A stretch of 28,556 bases of DNA from a virus. Made by a program: the position numbers and the translations under genes. A model generated the notes under the pieces. The model was not told the origin of the DNA, ran no database searches, and saw only the letters and a list, made by a program, of their open reading frames with translations. Location of the stretch: the IMG/VR virus record IMGVR_UViG_3300012228_000013, positions 1-28,556 of that record; one strand, given 5' to 3'. This document shows, piece after piece, positions 8,883-16,193 of this stretch; position 1 is the first letter of the stretch; each line of letters begins with the position of its first letter.

Positions 8883-9485
8883 TTAATTCTCGCCCCACCA
8901 TTTGCGTGGGCCATAGTCAGTGTACGCATCAGCCGGCATTGGAGATCCATTACCCAATGAATACAAGCCAGCGCCAAAGCCGGGAGAACTCCATGCCTCA
9001 CCAGTTCCAGGAATCCTCGTTACACCAGACTGATATGGAGTTTCCCCATACGTATCCGCTGGAGCTATTGGCTGTGGCCCGGATGCAATTGCTTGCCCAA
9101 CCGGCGAAGGCTGACGTTGCTGTGACCACCAGCGAGCATTCTCTCGATCCATGTATGCATTTGCCGCTGGACTGTTCTGGCCCAGGCCATAATTGGAACC
9201 GATGAACGATTGTGAAAATTCCCCTGGTGCCTGTTGTGGTTGCTGCTGTGGAAATACGAATGCGCTTTGCGGCGGAGGCAATTGCTGTCCACCCTGCGCT
9301 TGTTGTGATCCAGCATTCGTTCTTCCACCACCTTGCATTAACTGCGCGAGCAACCCAAGCAACGCAGCGGAATTATCTTGCCCGCCACCACCATTTCCAG
9401 GGGCAACCGTTGGCTGCATTGCAGCTAGCCCTGTCGTTGGCTTCCGCAGGCTTTCATACGGATTGACTTGCACTCTTTCAGCCAC
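8883..9485 (-). CDS. Gln/Gly/Pro-rich hypothetical virion protein (200 aa)
   Basis: Residues 30-90 are low-complexity and dominated by Gly, Gln and Pro (GNGGGGQDNS, then LLGLLAQLMQGGG, then FPQQQPQQAPG). The remainder is Tyr/Gly/Pro-rich without secondary-structure signals. There are no cysteines, membrane segments or signal peptide. The start is GTG, chosen because AGGGGG precedes it by 5 nt, and it lies 9 nt after the previous gene. With its neighbours it forms a run of Gln-rich proteins between the nozzle candidate and the giant internal protein. A disordered internal virion component is plausible. No function can be assigned. Confidence 0.55.
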   Translation of the reverse strand: MAERVQVNPYESLRKPTTGLAAMQPTVAPGNGGGGQDNSAALLGLLAQLMQGGGRTNAGSQQAQGGQQLPPPQSAFVFPQQQPQQAPGEFSQSFIGSNYGLGQNSPAANAYMDRENARWWSQQRQPSPVGQAIASGPQPIAPADTYGETPYQSGVTRIPGTGEAWSSPGFGAGLYSLGNGSPMPADAYTDYGPRKWWGEN

Positions 9486-9494
9486 GGTGTCCCC

Positions 9495-9974
9495 CTATGC
9501 GTTCATCGTAGCGTTGAACTGATTCTGCTGCTGCATCAATTGCAACAGCTGCATCAGCGGAGACACCGACATACTGAACCGATTCTGGCCAGACTGGTTT
9601 GCAGCAACCTGTGCTGACTTTCGAGCCTGCTGGAATCCCTTCATCGTTTGATCTTCCTGGCTCGCATACTCAGAGGACAGGGTAGATCGCCCAAGGCCAC
9701 TGAAGCGATTCTTCAACGCACTCAGCGCATTATTCTGCTGTGTGTCCAGATCACCCAACGTTGCATTCAACATCGTCTGATCTGATTGTGGGCCTTGTTG
9801 CAGCAATTGTGCAAGGGCAGTCTGGAAATCATACCCTGGCAATGGGCTGCTTCCAGAAGCTCCATAAGTACCCCCTGCATCCAAACTCTTGCCATAACTC
9901 ATTGCTGCCGGCCCACTAATTCCAGCCTTCGCAGCACGAGCATCGAAATAACCACCTAATCCGCTGAATGACAT
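9495..9974 (-). CDS. Gln-rich helical virion protein (159 aa)
   Basis: The ATG at 9974 is chosen because a near-perfect GGAGGAG stands 4 nt before it; the longer frame from 10001 has no SD. The N-terminal third is Gly/Ser-rich. Residues 60-159 are helical and Gln-rich (DFQTALAQLLQQ, LDTQQNNALSALKNRFSG, LMQLLQLMQQQNQ), consistent with coiled-coil packing. The SD lies inside the last codons of the upstream gene, so translation is coupled. Small helical proteins at this place in podovirus gene orders are often internal core proteins, but I see no specific homology. Confidence 0.6.
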   Translation of the reverse strand: MSFSGLGGYFDARAAKAGISGPAAMSYGKSLDAGGTYGASGSSPLPGYDFQTALAQLLQQGPQSDQTMLNATLGDLDTQQNNALSALKNRFSGLGRSTLSSEYASQEDQTMKGFQQARKSAQVAANQSGQNRFSMSVSPLMQLLQLMQQQNQFNATMNA

Positions 9975-9975
9975 T

Positions 9976-10650
9976 TCACTCCTCCGTTGGTTCAGGACCA
10001 CATTGTGGGTAGTATGTTCTCATACATGCCTGGAACCTATCCCACATTGTTTCAATGCTTGCATGTCCACCAGTAGGGGGGCCTGGATCACCACCGATAT
10101 TCGGTCCATCGCAAACTTGCGCGTCCAACGGAAAGGCACTTGTGGGATAACGACAATGCGGATTTTCAAACCCATACGTAACGCATGCAACAGAGCCATC
10201 TAGTGTAAATAGTTCAACCTTAAATCCCTGGAACAAATCAGGAGAAAATCCCTGTCCAGACCAACCGAAGCCTTGGATGATGCGGAAACCAGAAAATGGC
10301 GCGTCACTAATGAAATTCGTGCTTCCTGCCCAGATATGAGTCCTTCCATCTTCCTTCCATGGATGTAGTCCCGGATATTCATTCAACACCCAACAGGCCG
10401 AAACAAGGCTTGCACCACTCATTAATTCCTTATCCTGATCCGGCCCTGTCGTATTTGTTGGATTCTTTGGTATGAACTTCGGTGCCGATCCACTAGGTGT
10501 CGTTCCACCACCACCGCCAATATTGATTGGATCAATTGGCAACGGACCTCCAGGTCCATCTACCGTTGGAATTGATACAATTGAACCAGCCAATATTGTA
10601 TCTTCAGTTTCATAGACAAACCGAAGATTATCGTACAACTGCTTACTCAA
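9976..10650 (-). CDS. Cysteine-bearing virion protein with Gly/Pro linkers (224 aa)
   Basis: I place the start at TTG 10650, in the string TTGAGTAA that also carries the stop of the upstream gene, with GGAG 7 nt before it. A GTG at 10704 would add 18 residues fully inside the upstream gene and lacks an SD. After a 45-residue N-terminal segment comes a Gly-rich linker (INIGGGGGTTPSGS), then an aromatic, beta-like domain (residues about 90-180) and a second linker (DGPNIGGDPGPPTGG). The C-terminal helix holds CMRTYYPQCGP. Six cysteines are spread over the second half, unusual for a cytoplasmic phage protein and possibly disulphide-forming outside the cell. A tail-associated role is plausible from position; the function is unknown and the start is uncertain. 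Confidence 0.6.
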   Translation of the reverse strand: MSKQLYDNLRFVYETEDTILAGSIVSIPTVDGPGGPLPIDPINIGGGGGTTPSGSAPKFIPKNPTNTTGPDQDKELMSGASLVSACWVLNEYPGLHPWKEDGRTHIWAGSTNFISDAPFSGFRIIQGFGWSGQGFSPDLFQGFKVELFTLDGSVACVTYGFENPHCRYPTSAFPLDAQVCDGPNIGGDPGPPTGGHASIETMWDRFQACMRTYYPQCGPEPTEE

Positions 10651-12076
10651 TGTCCTGCTCCATTGCAGCGATTTCAAATCCAATGAACTCCCATGCAGAT
10701 ACACCAGAGATCATTAGCTGAAATCCCCAACCCTGGTCAGTGGGCAAAACCAATGATGCCCGCACGACATCTCCGGTTGTATCCAAACTCACAACCTGAG
10801 AAATTCCTGCAATTGGGTTTGCTGCACCATCCCGATAGATGTATGGAGTCACTGTTGCACTACTCCCCGCTTGTGGCCGGAATAGCACAATGAACTTCTC
10901 TTGTGTCCCCCATGTCTTTGTTTTTCCAATTTCCCCATAAATCTTTGTCTTGAAATAACCGGTATATCCGACGCCTAAGTCCGTCGTTCCGCTGAACAAA
11001 TTCGCCAAGATACCATTCGTTTTTCCCACAAGCACCTTGTTCGGAGACTCATATCCTGAACAATACGCCGTAACGTCATGGATGGAAATACTACTGTCTG
11101 GAAGATAGAATTTCCATAATTGACCCATAACGTCCGTCGAGCTTGTTGGAATGAATAGGTATATTGTATGCTCGTTTGCAGACCATATGGCATGGGCGTA
11201 TTGCAAATACGCACCATATGAATTAACCATTGCCCTCCATGCGCGTTGTTTCGGTTCTGTCAATGGAGGGAATGTCACAGCGCCCAATGCATTTACCAGA
11301 TACGCCCCGCTGTAATGGACGAAAAAGATGCCATGTCCAATATTCACTAGCGCCCTTTTCGCCGTGTTGCCAATATCTCCTGAAACATAACGAGTCCGCC
11401 AAGTCCCTGGATCGAGCCCACGAACTTGATAAACCTCGTCCGCTGTGAAGATACATAGATCATCACCTAGCCCTGCGGCTAATCCTGTGATCGGTTGTCT
11501 GTTACCACCAATAGGCTCACTACCGCCACCGCCAGCAGATACAAAAGAAAGAGAAGCATGGGTGAAATCCGGATTAGACCAACCAAATCCATCAACTCCC
11601 AGAGACGTAGGTGCGACATATAATCTCCGATTCAACGGATGCATTGTTGCGTATTGAGGAATCCACCCCGTTGGTAGATTCATGTCTTTCCAAATGCCAT
11701 CAGCGGGATCACGCCATTTTGCACGATCAACACCAGTGAAGATGCAGGCAAAGCCAGGACCAGGAACAATCAACGGGAAAGAACTACCAGCCATCCCAGA
11801 ATACACCGCACTGGAATCATCCCACAAATATCCACTGCTAGTGAATTGCACTCGATGCCGTGTTCCATCGGGCCTTCTATATGCCCGCACAGCACGGATC
11901 GTTACACCACCTTCAACTAATGCCTCCTGCACTTCTCCGCCACGACGCTTGCATGGATGGGAATCAACATTCCTCCCCTCCACCCATTCAGCATCGTCAA
12001 TCTCTGTTGGAGCAACAGAATCTCGTTCCCCTAACCAATTAGCTGGTGTTACTTTGATTGTAGAAAGGGCTTCCAT
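10643..12076 (-). CDS. Probable beta-propeller tail protein (nozzle / P22 gp10-like)
   Basis: The ATG at 12076 shares bases with the stop of the upstream gene (TAATG) and has GGAG and AAGGA in front; an ATG at 12091 has no SD. The 477-residue protein is almost entirely beta strand, with repeated blade-like units such as YATMHPLNRRLYVAP, LGDDLCIFTADEVYQVRG, HGIFFVHYSGAYLVNALG and NEHTIYLFIPT. These resemble propeller blades in which residues alternate between 'is shown' and 'user' strands. The opening (ANWLGERDSVAPTEIDDAEWVEGRNVD) resembles starts of podovirus tail stabilisation or nozzle proteins that read out 'gene-to-network' tail assembly below the adaptor. Packaged-DNA stabilisation or tail nozzle is therefore the best call. 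A different propeller-bearing tail protein is the alternative. Confidence 0.55.
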   Translation of the reverse strand: MEALSTIKVTPANWLGERDSVAPTEIDDAEWVEGRNVDSHPCKRRGGEVQEALVEGGVTIRAVRAYRRPDGTRHRVQFTSSGYLWDDSSAVYSGMAGSSFPLIVPGPGFACIFTGVDRAKWRDPADGIWKDMNLPTGWIPQYATMHPLNRRLYVAPTSLGVDGFGWSNPDFTHASLSFVSAGGGGSEPIGGNRQPITGLAAGLGDDLCIFTADEVYQVRGLDPGTWRTRYVSGDIGNTAKRALVNIGHGIFFVHYSGAYLVNALGAVTFPPLTEPKQRAWRAMVNSYGAYLQYAHAIWSANEHTIYLFIPTSSTDVMGQLWKFYLPDSSISIHDVTAYCSGYESPNKVLVGKTNGILANLFSGTTDLGVGYTGYFKTKIYGEIGKTKTWGTQEKFIVLFRPQAGSSATVTPYIYRDGAANPIAGISQVVSLDTTGDVVRASLVLPTDQGWGFQLMISGVSAWEFIGFEIAAMEQDIE

Positions 12077-13356
12077 TATTCCTTGCTCCATGAGTCTGCT
12101 GGTGGAGATTCCTTAACCCAATCATCAGCAACTGGAGATTCCTTTGCCCACGTATCATCAGAGAATGTCTCTTTCGCCCATGCATCAAGGCGTGACGCGA
12201 AATCAGCCAATATTGTATCCAGATTGACTTGCTCTCTCGCCATTGCACCGAGGACATAATCAAACTGTGGATACAAATTCCTGTCTTTGATAGCTGTTGC
12301 AATTAATGAATCAAACGAAACCTGCTTTCGGATTGTCTCCCCCATTTCAAATTCCCACATAAGGAAATCTGGTGGGAATGCTTGATCTGCAAGAACTTCA
12401 TCCCTTATAATTTGTTTACAAGCCACGCTTGCAAGCAATGCATCCAATTGCACTGATTCACGAGCAGAATATCCAATCGCGTTATCGAAGATTTCAGAGT
12501 TCGCCTGGAATGCGAAATAGAAAAATGGGAGCAAATCAGTATTGCATTCATAACCAACAGTGAACCCTGTTGCTGTCAGAGTTTGCACCGCATAGCCAAT
12601 ATCGTTTATCCCATTCGCATAATGAAATGAATGATCTCCTGCTAATGAATTAGGCCGGATAATTGTAACACCAGTTGTCGTTGGATGAACAAGAACAACT
12701 TTCGGGAGGAATGGATCTCCCATTGCAACAGCCCGCCCGCTGAACACACCATTGCCAGTATAGGTCCCAAGGAATACATTTAATGGCTTTACTCGCAATG
12801 CGACATAATAGCAAACATTCCCCAAACCATTTAAGATAGCACCGGGACCACCGATGTTAAATCCATCCGAGTGAACGCCAGTGATATATCCTGCATTTGG
12901 AGCAAAACCGTAATGGAAACGGAACGTTGCATCGCCGCCAGGTATTGCTGACCAAAGATAACCAGTATCAACAGCAGCACTAACTATAACAATGATAAGA
13001 TCAGGTTGGAAACCCACGCCTACAATTGATTGACTTGGGTTGCCATTCCCAGTGAAAGTCCCCATCTTTGCATAGGTTAATTCTTCCGCAATAGCTAGAT
13101 AATGATGAACTTGCCCACTTGCATTCAGCCCTGCATTGGAACCAAGCGTGAACTTCCCTGTTCCTAACGTAATTCCCCCACTCGTCAGTCTCTCTGATCC
13201 TCCTGCATTTATTGCATGACCAGCAGTCATGGTTTTCATATGCTGCCAACAAAGTTGACCATGACGGAAAATGCAGACCCAAGCTGGATTGAACGTCAAA
13301 TTCACATCCAGTGTGCCTGCATTTCCCGTGTATGTTCCAGTCACAACTTCTGGCAT
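12076..13356 (-). CDS. Modular repeat virion protein with W-x-K-E tail (426 aa)
   Basis: Three kinds of internal repeat are visible. Residues 7-89, 99-189 and 197-283 are three copies of a roughly 90-residue beta module. They open with GTYTGN, GTFTGN and GTYTGN and close with YLAIA, YYVAL and FYFAF. Residues 298-310, 342-354 and 373-385 are helical repeats (ARESVQLDALLAS, IRKQVSFDSLIAT, AREQVNLDTILAD). Residues 391-426 hold four D-x-W-x-K-E repeats at about 9-10 residue spacing. GT(Y/F)TGN modules occur in phage surface and adsorption proteins, so a tail or head-surface role is likely. The gene starts in a TAATG overlap with the upstream gene and ends in another with the nozzle candidate. The function is inferred from architecture only. 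Confidence 0.65.
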   Translation of the reverse strand: MPEVVTGTYTGNAGTLDVNLTFNPAWVCIFRHGQLCWQHMKTMTAGHAINAGGSERLTSGGITLGTGKFTLGSNAGLNASGQVHHYLAIAEELTYAKMGTFTGNGNPSQSIVGVGFQPDLIIVIVSAAVDTGYLWSAIPGGDATFRFHYGFAPNAGYITGVHSDGFNIGGPGAILNGLGNVCYYVALRVKPLNVFLGTYTGNGVFSGRAVAMGDPFLPKVVLVHPTTTGVTIIRPNSLAGDHSFHYANGINDIGYAVQTLTATGFTVGYECNTDLLPFFYFAFQANSEIFDNAIGYSARESVQLDALLASVACKQIIRDEVLADQAFPPDFLMWEFEMGETIRKQVSFDSLIATAIKDRNLYPQFDYVLGAMAREQVNLDTILADFASRLDAWAKETFSDDTWAKESPVADDWVKESPPADSWSKE

Positions 13357-14108
13357 TACGCAGAAACTCCACTAATCCGAAGAGTGAAAGTATCGTCGAA
13401 TGGATCTTTGCCAATTGGCAACGCCATCTTCAACCAAATCCCTTGCGCGTGCGTGGCGGTGAACACGCCACTATTCGCAAACGATTTCTGTGCCGTGTCA
13501 AAGGAGAATCCAGCTGGTGCAACGCTTCGAACGTTCCCACCACCATTCGACGTTGTGCCATCTAGAACAGTCTCCATCGCAAACGTCCAAATGTTTTGTG
13601 GGTCCGAAGCGATTGCAAGAATGGCTCCAGTCAAAGCCAGTGTTGCATTGATGTTCTTTGCAAAGATCTTCTCATAATAGTTTTTGATCAACGACGGATC
13701 AGATATCGCATTGTAACACGGAATGCGACATTCGATCAACGTCGGTTCCATCGTCGCAATCGTCGTTCCACCACCCGACTTGCGGATCGTCACGGTGCCA
13801 GTAGTTCCTGCACTCTTCACGGCCTTGAGGAATATCTTCATTGTTGCCACAAACGCAACAACACCAACACCGCTGAGTGTTTTCACTTCTGACGTCAGCA
13901 CACCGTCATTTCCAATATAATAGATTGTAACGGTCTGCGTTGTATCAGCGGCAGAAGAAGAAAGCATTTCCAACGTCGTCGCCGTTCCAATTCGTGTGAA
14001 CGATGGCTTCTTCGTTGTATCCATCGCACCACCGATATTTGGTGTGACTTCATCGTTTGGCATCACGGCGCTGCCGTAAAAGAGAATGTCAGTTAATGCG
14101 AGTGGCAT
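13356..14108 (-). CDS. Probable virion structural protein (250 aa)
   Basis: The protein is largely beta, rich in Thr, Val, Ala and Gly, with no membrane segment. Residues 38-70 (TATTLEMLSSSAADTTQTVTIYY) and 80-120 look like strands of a tail or head-surface beta-sandwich, and the C-terminal part contains a second beta region ending in TLRISGVSA. The SD AGGAG is 7 nt from the ATG. The stop overlaps the start of the next gene (TAATG), so the two are made together and may interact. No family is firmly recognised. Location between the transglycosylase and the repeat protein, and its composition, argue for a particle component. Confidence 0.6.
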   Translation of the reverse strand: MPLALTDILFYGSAVMPNDEVTPNIGGAMDTTKKPSFTRIGTATTLEMLSSSAADTTQTVTIYYIGNDGVLTSEVKTLSGVGVVAFVATMKIFLKAVKSAGTTGTVTIRKSGGGTTIATMEPTLIECRIPCYNAISDPSLIKNYYEKIFAKNINATLALTGAILAIASDPQNIWTFAMETVLDGTTSNGGGNVRSVAPAGFSFDTAQKSFANSGVFTATHAQGIWLKMALPIGKDPFDDTFTLRISGVSA

Positions 14109-14119
14109 TTCAATTCTCC

Positions 14120-14542
14120 TTATTTACGCAAATAGTTACGTGTTTCTCGCGGTAGTGCTTGTCTCCAATCACTACCATATTGCGAGAGCAAGCGAGACAA
14201 TCTTGTCGGCCCTGCATTGTACGCAGCTAATGCGTAGTCAGGATGACCGAAACGCTGGAGCAATTCAGATAGATAACGAGTGCCAAGGGAGATATTGAGG
14301 AAAGGATCAGTTTGTGCATCCTGCACATCCTGACCATATGATTGGATCAATTGTGGCATTAACTGCATATGCCCCAATGCGCCGGCACGGCTGACCTTAT
14401 CAGGCCCACCGCCTTCAATGCGAAGTACTCTTCCAATCAAGGACGCCGGAACATCATGTTCCTCCGACGCGGCCATGATTGCATCAGCGAGAGATTCTTT
14501 CTTTCTCTGCTGACCGCCCAGATATGTATCTGGCATTTGCAT
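14120..14542 (-). CDS. Lytic transglycosylase, SLT/GH23 fold (140 aa)
   Basis: It carries the GH23 signature. The catalytic glutamate is E43 in LRIEGGGPDKVSRAGALG, followed by GHMQLMP at residues 57-63, an ISLGTRYLSELLQRFG helix at 84-99 and AYNAGP at 107-112. Enzymes of this family cut the MurNAc-GlcNAc bond of peptidoglycan with formation of a 1,6-anhydro ring. The first 15 residues are short and polar without a signal peptide. Together with a gene position among virion proteins, this favours a particle-borne enzyme that opens the cell wall for DNA entry, rather than the main lysis enzyme, although lysis cannot be excluded. An in-frame stop just upstream fixes the start at or after 14542. 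The SD is weak and is preceded by a hairpin and a broken zinc-finger frame. Confidence 0.85.
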   Translation of the reverse strand: MQMPDTYLGGQQRKKESLADAIMAASEEHDVPASLIGRVLRIEGGGPDKVSRAGALGHMQLMPQLIQSYGQDVQDAQTDPFLNISLGTRYLSELLQRFGHPDYALAAYNAGPTRLSRLLSQYGSDWRQALPRETRNYLRK

Positions 14543-14648
14543 CGACTTCTAACCTTTGCCTTTCACACTGAAGGCATCGCAGCTTGTATCAGCCACCGTT
14601 CCATATCTTAGTCAGTGGCTTCTTATGTATCTTGCAACAAAGAATCAT
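14484..14648 (-). pseudogene. Zinc-finger small protein frame interrupted by one TGA
   Basis: The gap between adaptor and transglycosylase holds a 54-codon frame beginning at ATG 14648, which overlaps the adaptor stop as ATGA. Codons 1-19 read MILCCKIHKKPLTKIWNGG, codon 20 is TGA (14589-14591), and codons 21 on read YKLRCLQCERQRLEVDANAR, ending at a TGA at 14484. Across the stop the pattern C5-x2-H8 ... C25-x2-C28 with a GG-x-Y turn looks like a small zinc-binding protein of a type common in phages. A single substitution would restore it. It may be a recent pseudogene, a readthrough case or a sequencing error; other genes here end in TGA, so recoding genome-wide is unlikely. The last 59 nt overlap the transglycosylase in another frame, and there is no SD beyond coupling. 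Confidence 0.4.
14557..14576 (-). promoter_or_regulatory. Small mRNA hairpin before the transglycosylase start
   Basis: TGCCTT and AAGGCA (6 bp) enclose an 8-nt loop. In the minus-strand mRNA the hairpin ends 14 nt before the transglycosylase ATG, with AAAGG directly behind it. It is the weakest of four hairpins found just before ribosome binding sites in this operon and also lies inside the interrupted zinc-finger frame, so it may be incidental. Confidence 0.25.
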
Positions 14649-15325
14649 TGCACAGCCGCGATGAATGGGTTTTTCCAATATTCAGTTGGGATGATCCCTG
14701 AATTCCTGCGATATGGTTGAAGCGTGATTCTGTCATCGCTGGAATCTTTGTCATCTTGTTCCATCTTTTTCAGGTATCCACCGAACACTTCAGCCAATGC
14801 CTTGGCTTTTTCTTGCTCCCTTAAATGCAGATATGCAGCAGCCCGCAGTCCATAACGCAAGCAATTCAGCCAACGATCTGGAATGACTGGCGTGTCACCA
14901 TCCACCAATGCCGGCGGATTGTAGGTATATATCAGATTCATCACATAGCTGTTTGATTGCGGTGGTGCAGCTATGAGAATGTTATTGTCGTAGACTGTGA
15001 AATCAGTAGGAATTCCATTCGGGATAGATTCAAGCCGAGGATAACGGCCAACGAAATCCGCCAAAGCCATTTCATGCAACTTTGGCGAATCAGAACTACC
15101 GGTATTGACGAACAAGACATGCAACTTCCGGAAATCAATTGGAAGTCCGTATTTATAAATTCCAACCCCGCAGGCTCTTGTTGCCCTTGTTGTGATGAAT
15201 GCCCAATCTGTGTATGACAAGACAGTTTGATAAACTTCATCAAACCATATCCTTGCCTGCACCACCAGATCAGTCCTTCCAACTTCAGTAAGAACCGAAT
15301 TGATGATCTCCAATTTCGTGGCCAC
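14645..15325 (-). CDS. Head-tail adaptor protein (SU10 / P22 gp4-like, 226 aa)
   Basis: The opening LEIINSVLTEVGRTDLVVQA, then WFDEVYQTVLSYTDWAFITTRAT, is the usual start of podovirus head-completion adaptors: a short helical domain followed by 'W-x-F/W' before a beta segment. A central part follows (YGLPIDFRKLHVLF, then FVGRYPRLESIPNGIPTDFTVYD) and a long C-terminal helical region (WLNCLRYGLRAAAYLHLREQEKAKALAEVFGGYLKKM). Such proteins form a ring of twelve under the portal and connect it to the tail nozzle after packaging. The start is GTG with AGGGAG in front. A 12-bp hairpin precedes that SD. Location after portal, scaffold and capsid genes agrees with the role. Confidence 0.75.
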   Translation of the reverse strand: MATKLEIINSVLTEVGRTDLVVQARIWFDEVYQTVLSYTDWAFITTRATRACGVGIYKYGLPIDFRKLHVLFVNTGSSDSPKLHEMALADFVGRYPRLESIPNGIPTDFTVYDNNILIAAPPQSNSYVMNLIYTYNPPALVDGDTPVIPDRWLNCLRYGLRAAAYLHLREQEKAKALAEVFGGYLKKMEQDDKDSSDDRITLQPYRRNSGIIPTEYWKNPFIAAVQ

Positions 15326-15337
15326 TTCAATCTCCCT

Positions 15338-15373
15338 GGAGTGGGGAGGCCATCAATTGCACCTCCCCACTCC
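15338..15373 (-). promoter_or_regulatory. Perfect 12-bp hairpin between decoration and adaptor genes
   Basis: GGAGTGGGGAGG (15338-15349) pairs perfectly with CCTCCCCACTCC (15362-15373) around a 12-nt loop that itself holds the palindrome CAATTG. It fills most of the 68-nt gap. In the mRNA it is followed at once by AGGGAG, the SD of the adaptor, and not by a U-tract. It is therefore not a classical terminator on either strand. It is better read as an mRNA-stabilising, processing or attenuation element between a highly expressed head gene and a low-copy adaptor gene. Confidence 0.6.
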
Positions 15374-15393
15374 CCTGCGAGGAACGTGTGATG

Positions 15394-16134
15394 CTAGATC
15401 AGGTCCAGCATCACCACCGCCTTGCGCCGAACGGTATCGGACGCAAGGGTCTGCAACGCCGTGGCAACGACAACATCATTGATGTCATCCGTCACCGAAG
15501 CATTGTTTGCAACAGTGGCGAGCGGGAGAAGAAGTGCAGCTCCCGCAGCCAACCGATCCCCTTCTGCCACCGCCGTACCCGCTGCAACCATGTCAGCTGA
15601 TTGATAGATCCCTTTCGTCTGGACCCATCCGCTGTATCCATCAGCGATGTCAGCCACAGGAATGCCAGCGGTACGCTTTCCCGCTTTTGCCGCAGCCGCA
15701 AGCAACGTCCACCGCTTGATGAATCCCACGGTGTCTGTGTTTGCAATTGCAGCAGTCAAAGCAGGGAAGAAATCAACCCGCAACGCAGTCACTCCCGTCA
15801 CGTAGCTGATTTCACCTTCTGGCGCTGCACCAGCAGCACCGCCATCGTCGATGACATGGATGATGTCACCAACTGCAACCTTAGCGGTGACGAACGAACC
15901 AGACGCGCGAGTTGCATGCAGGGTGCTCCCCGCATTTGCAGTGATCGCGCCGATGATCCCGCCATCGTACATCGTCAGAGCATCGGCCACCAAAGCACCG
16001 CCGCTCTTGTTCTGCACATAGCGGAACCACCGCTCACCGAATTTGTCATCATGCTCGACACGCAACGTGCCGAACTGATGCTTTGGAACAAGCGACGTTT
16101 CGGTGAGTTGATCCATGAACACGGACTTTAGCAT
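15394..16134 (-). CDS. Probable capsid decoration / head protein (246 aa)
   Basis: The gene directly follows the major capsid gene. Its N-terminal half reads FGERWFRYVQNKSGGALVADALTMYDGG, a pattern I associate with head decoration or minor head proteins. A beta-rich region follows, with a hydrophilic loop (VIDDGGAAGAAPEGEISYVTG). The C-terminal half is rich in Ala, Val and Thr (ADMVAAGTAVAEGDRLAAGAALLLPLA) and resembles beta-sandwich surface proteins. There are no membrane segments or cysteines. The SD GGGGAG is 7 nt from the ATG, and a small GNRA-loop hairpin lies before it. A strong 12-bp hairpin follows the stop. Codon use is more GC-rich at third positions than in the fibre genes, fitting high expression. 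The exact head role is not proven. Confidence 0.6.
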   Translation of the reverse strand: MLKSVFMDQLTETSLVPKHQFGTLRVEHDDKFGERWFRYVQNKSGGALVADALTMYDGGIIGAITANAGSTLHATRASGSFVTAKVAVGDIIHVIDDGGAAGAAPEGEISYVTGVTALRVDFFPALTAAIANTDTVGFIKRWTLLAAAAKAGKRTAGIPVADIADGYSGWVQTKGIYQSADMVAAGTAVAEGDRLAAGAALLLPLATVANNASVTDDINDVVVATALQTLASDTVRRKAVVMLDLI

Positions 16135-16156
16135 TTGAGTTCTCCCCTCATGCTAT

Positions 16157-16170
16157 GCCCATCTCTGGGC
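16157..16170 (-). promoter_or_regulatory. 5-bp hairpin with GAGA (GNRA) loop after the capsid gene
   Basis: In the mRNA GCCCA-GAGA-TGGGC forms a 5-bp, GC-rich stem closed by a GNRA-type tetraloop. It lies in the 59-nt gap between the capsid stop and the decoration gene, about 12 nt before the SD GGGGAG. It is short, but the tetraloop and the recurring position before an SD make it worth recording. Confidence 0.35.
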
Positions 16171-16193
16171 TGTTGACGCGGATCGTTATTGCA

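Noticed and set aside
3584-9522. Many long plus-strand open frames opposite the minus-strand genes
   Set aside because: They lack SDs and credible protein composition (rich in Ser, Cys, Arg and Pro from antisense reading) and lie fully inside well-supported genes.
14600-14620. Nine-base string TGACTAAGA shared with the operator repeats at 27.25 kb
   Set aside because: A single nine-base match in 28 kb is well within chance, and no promoter elements accompany it.
14484-14648. TGA reassigned to tryptophan across the genome
   Set aside because: Many genes here end in TGA, including ATGA-coupled pairs, and no other coding frame contains internal TGA codons.
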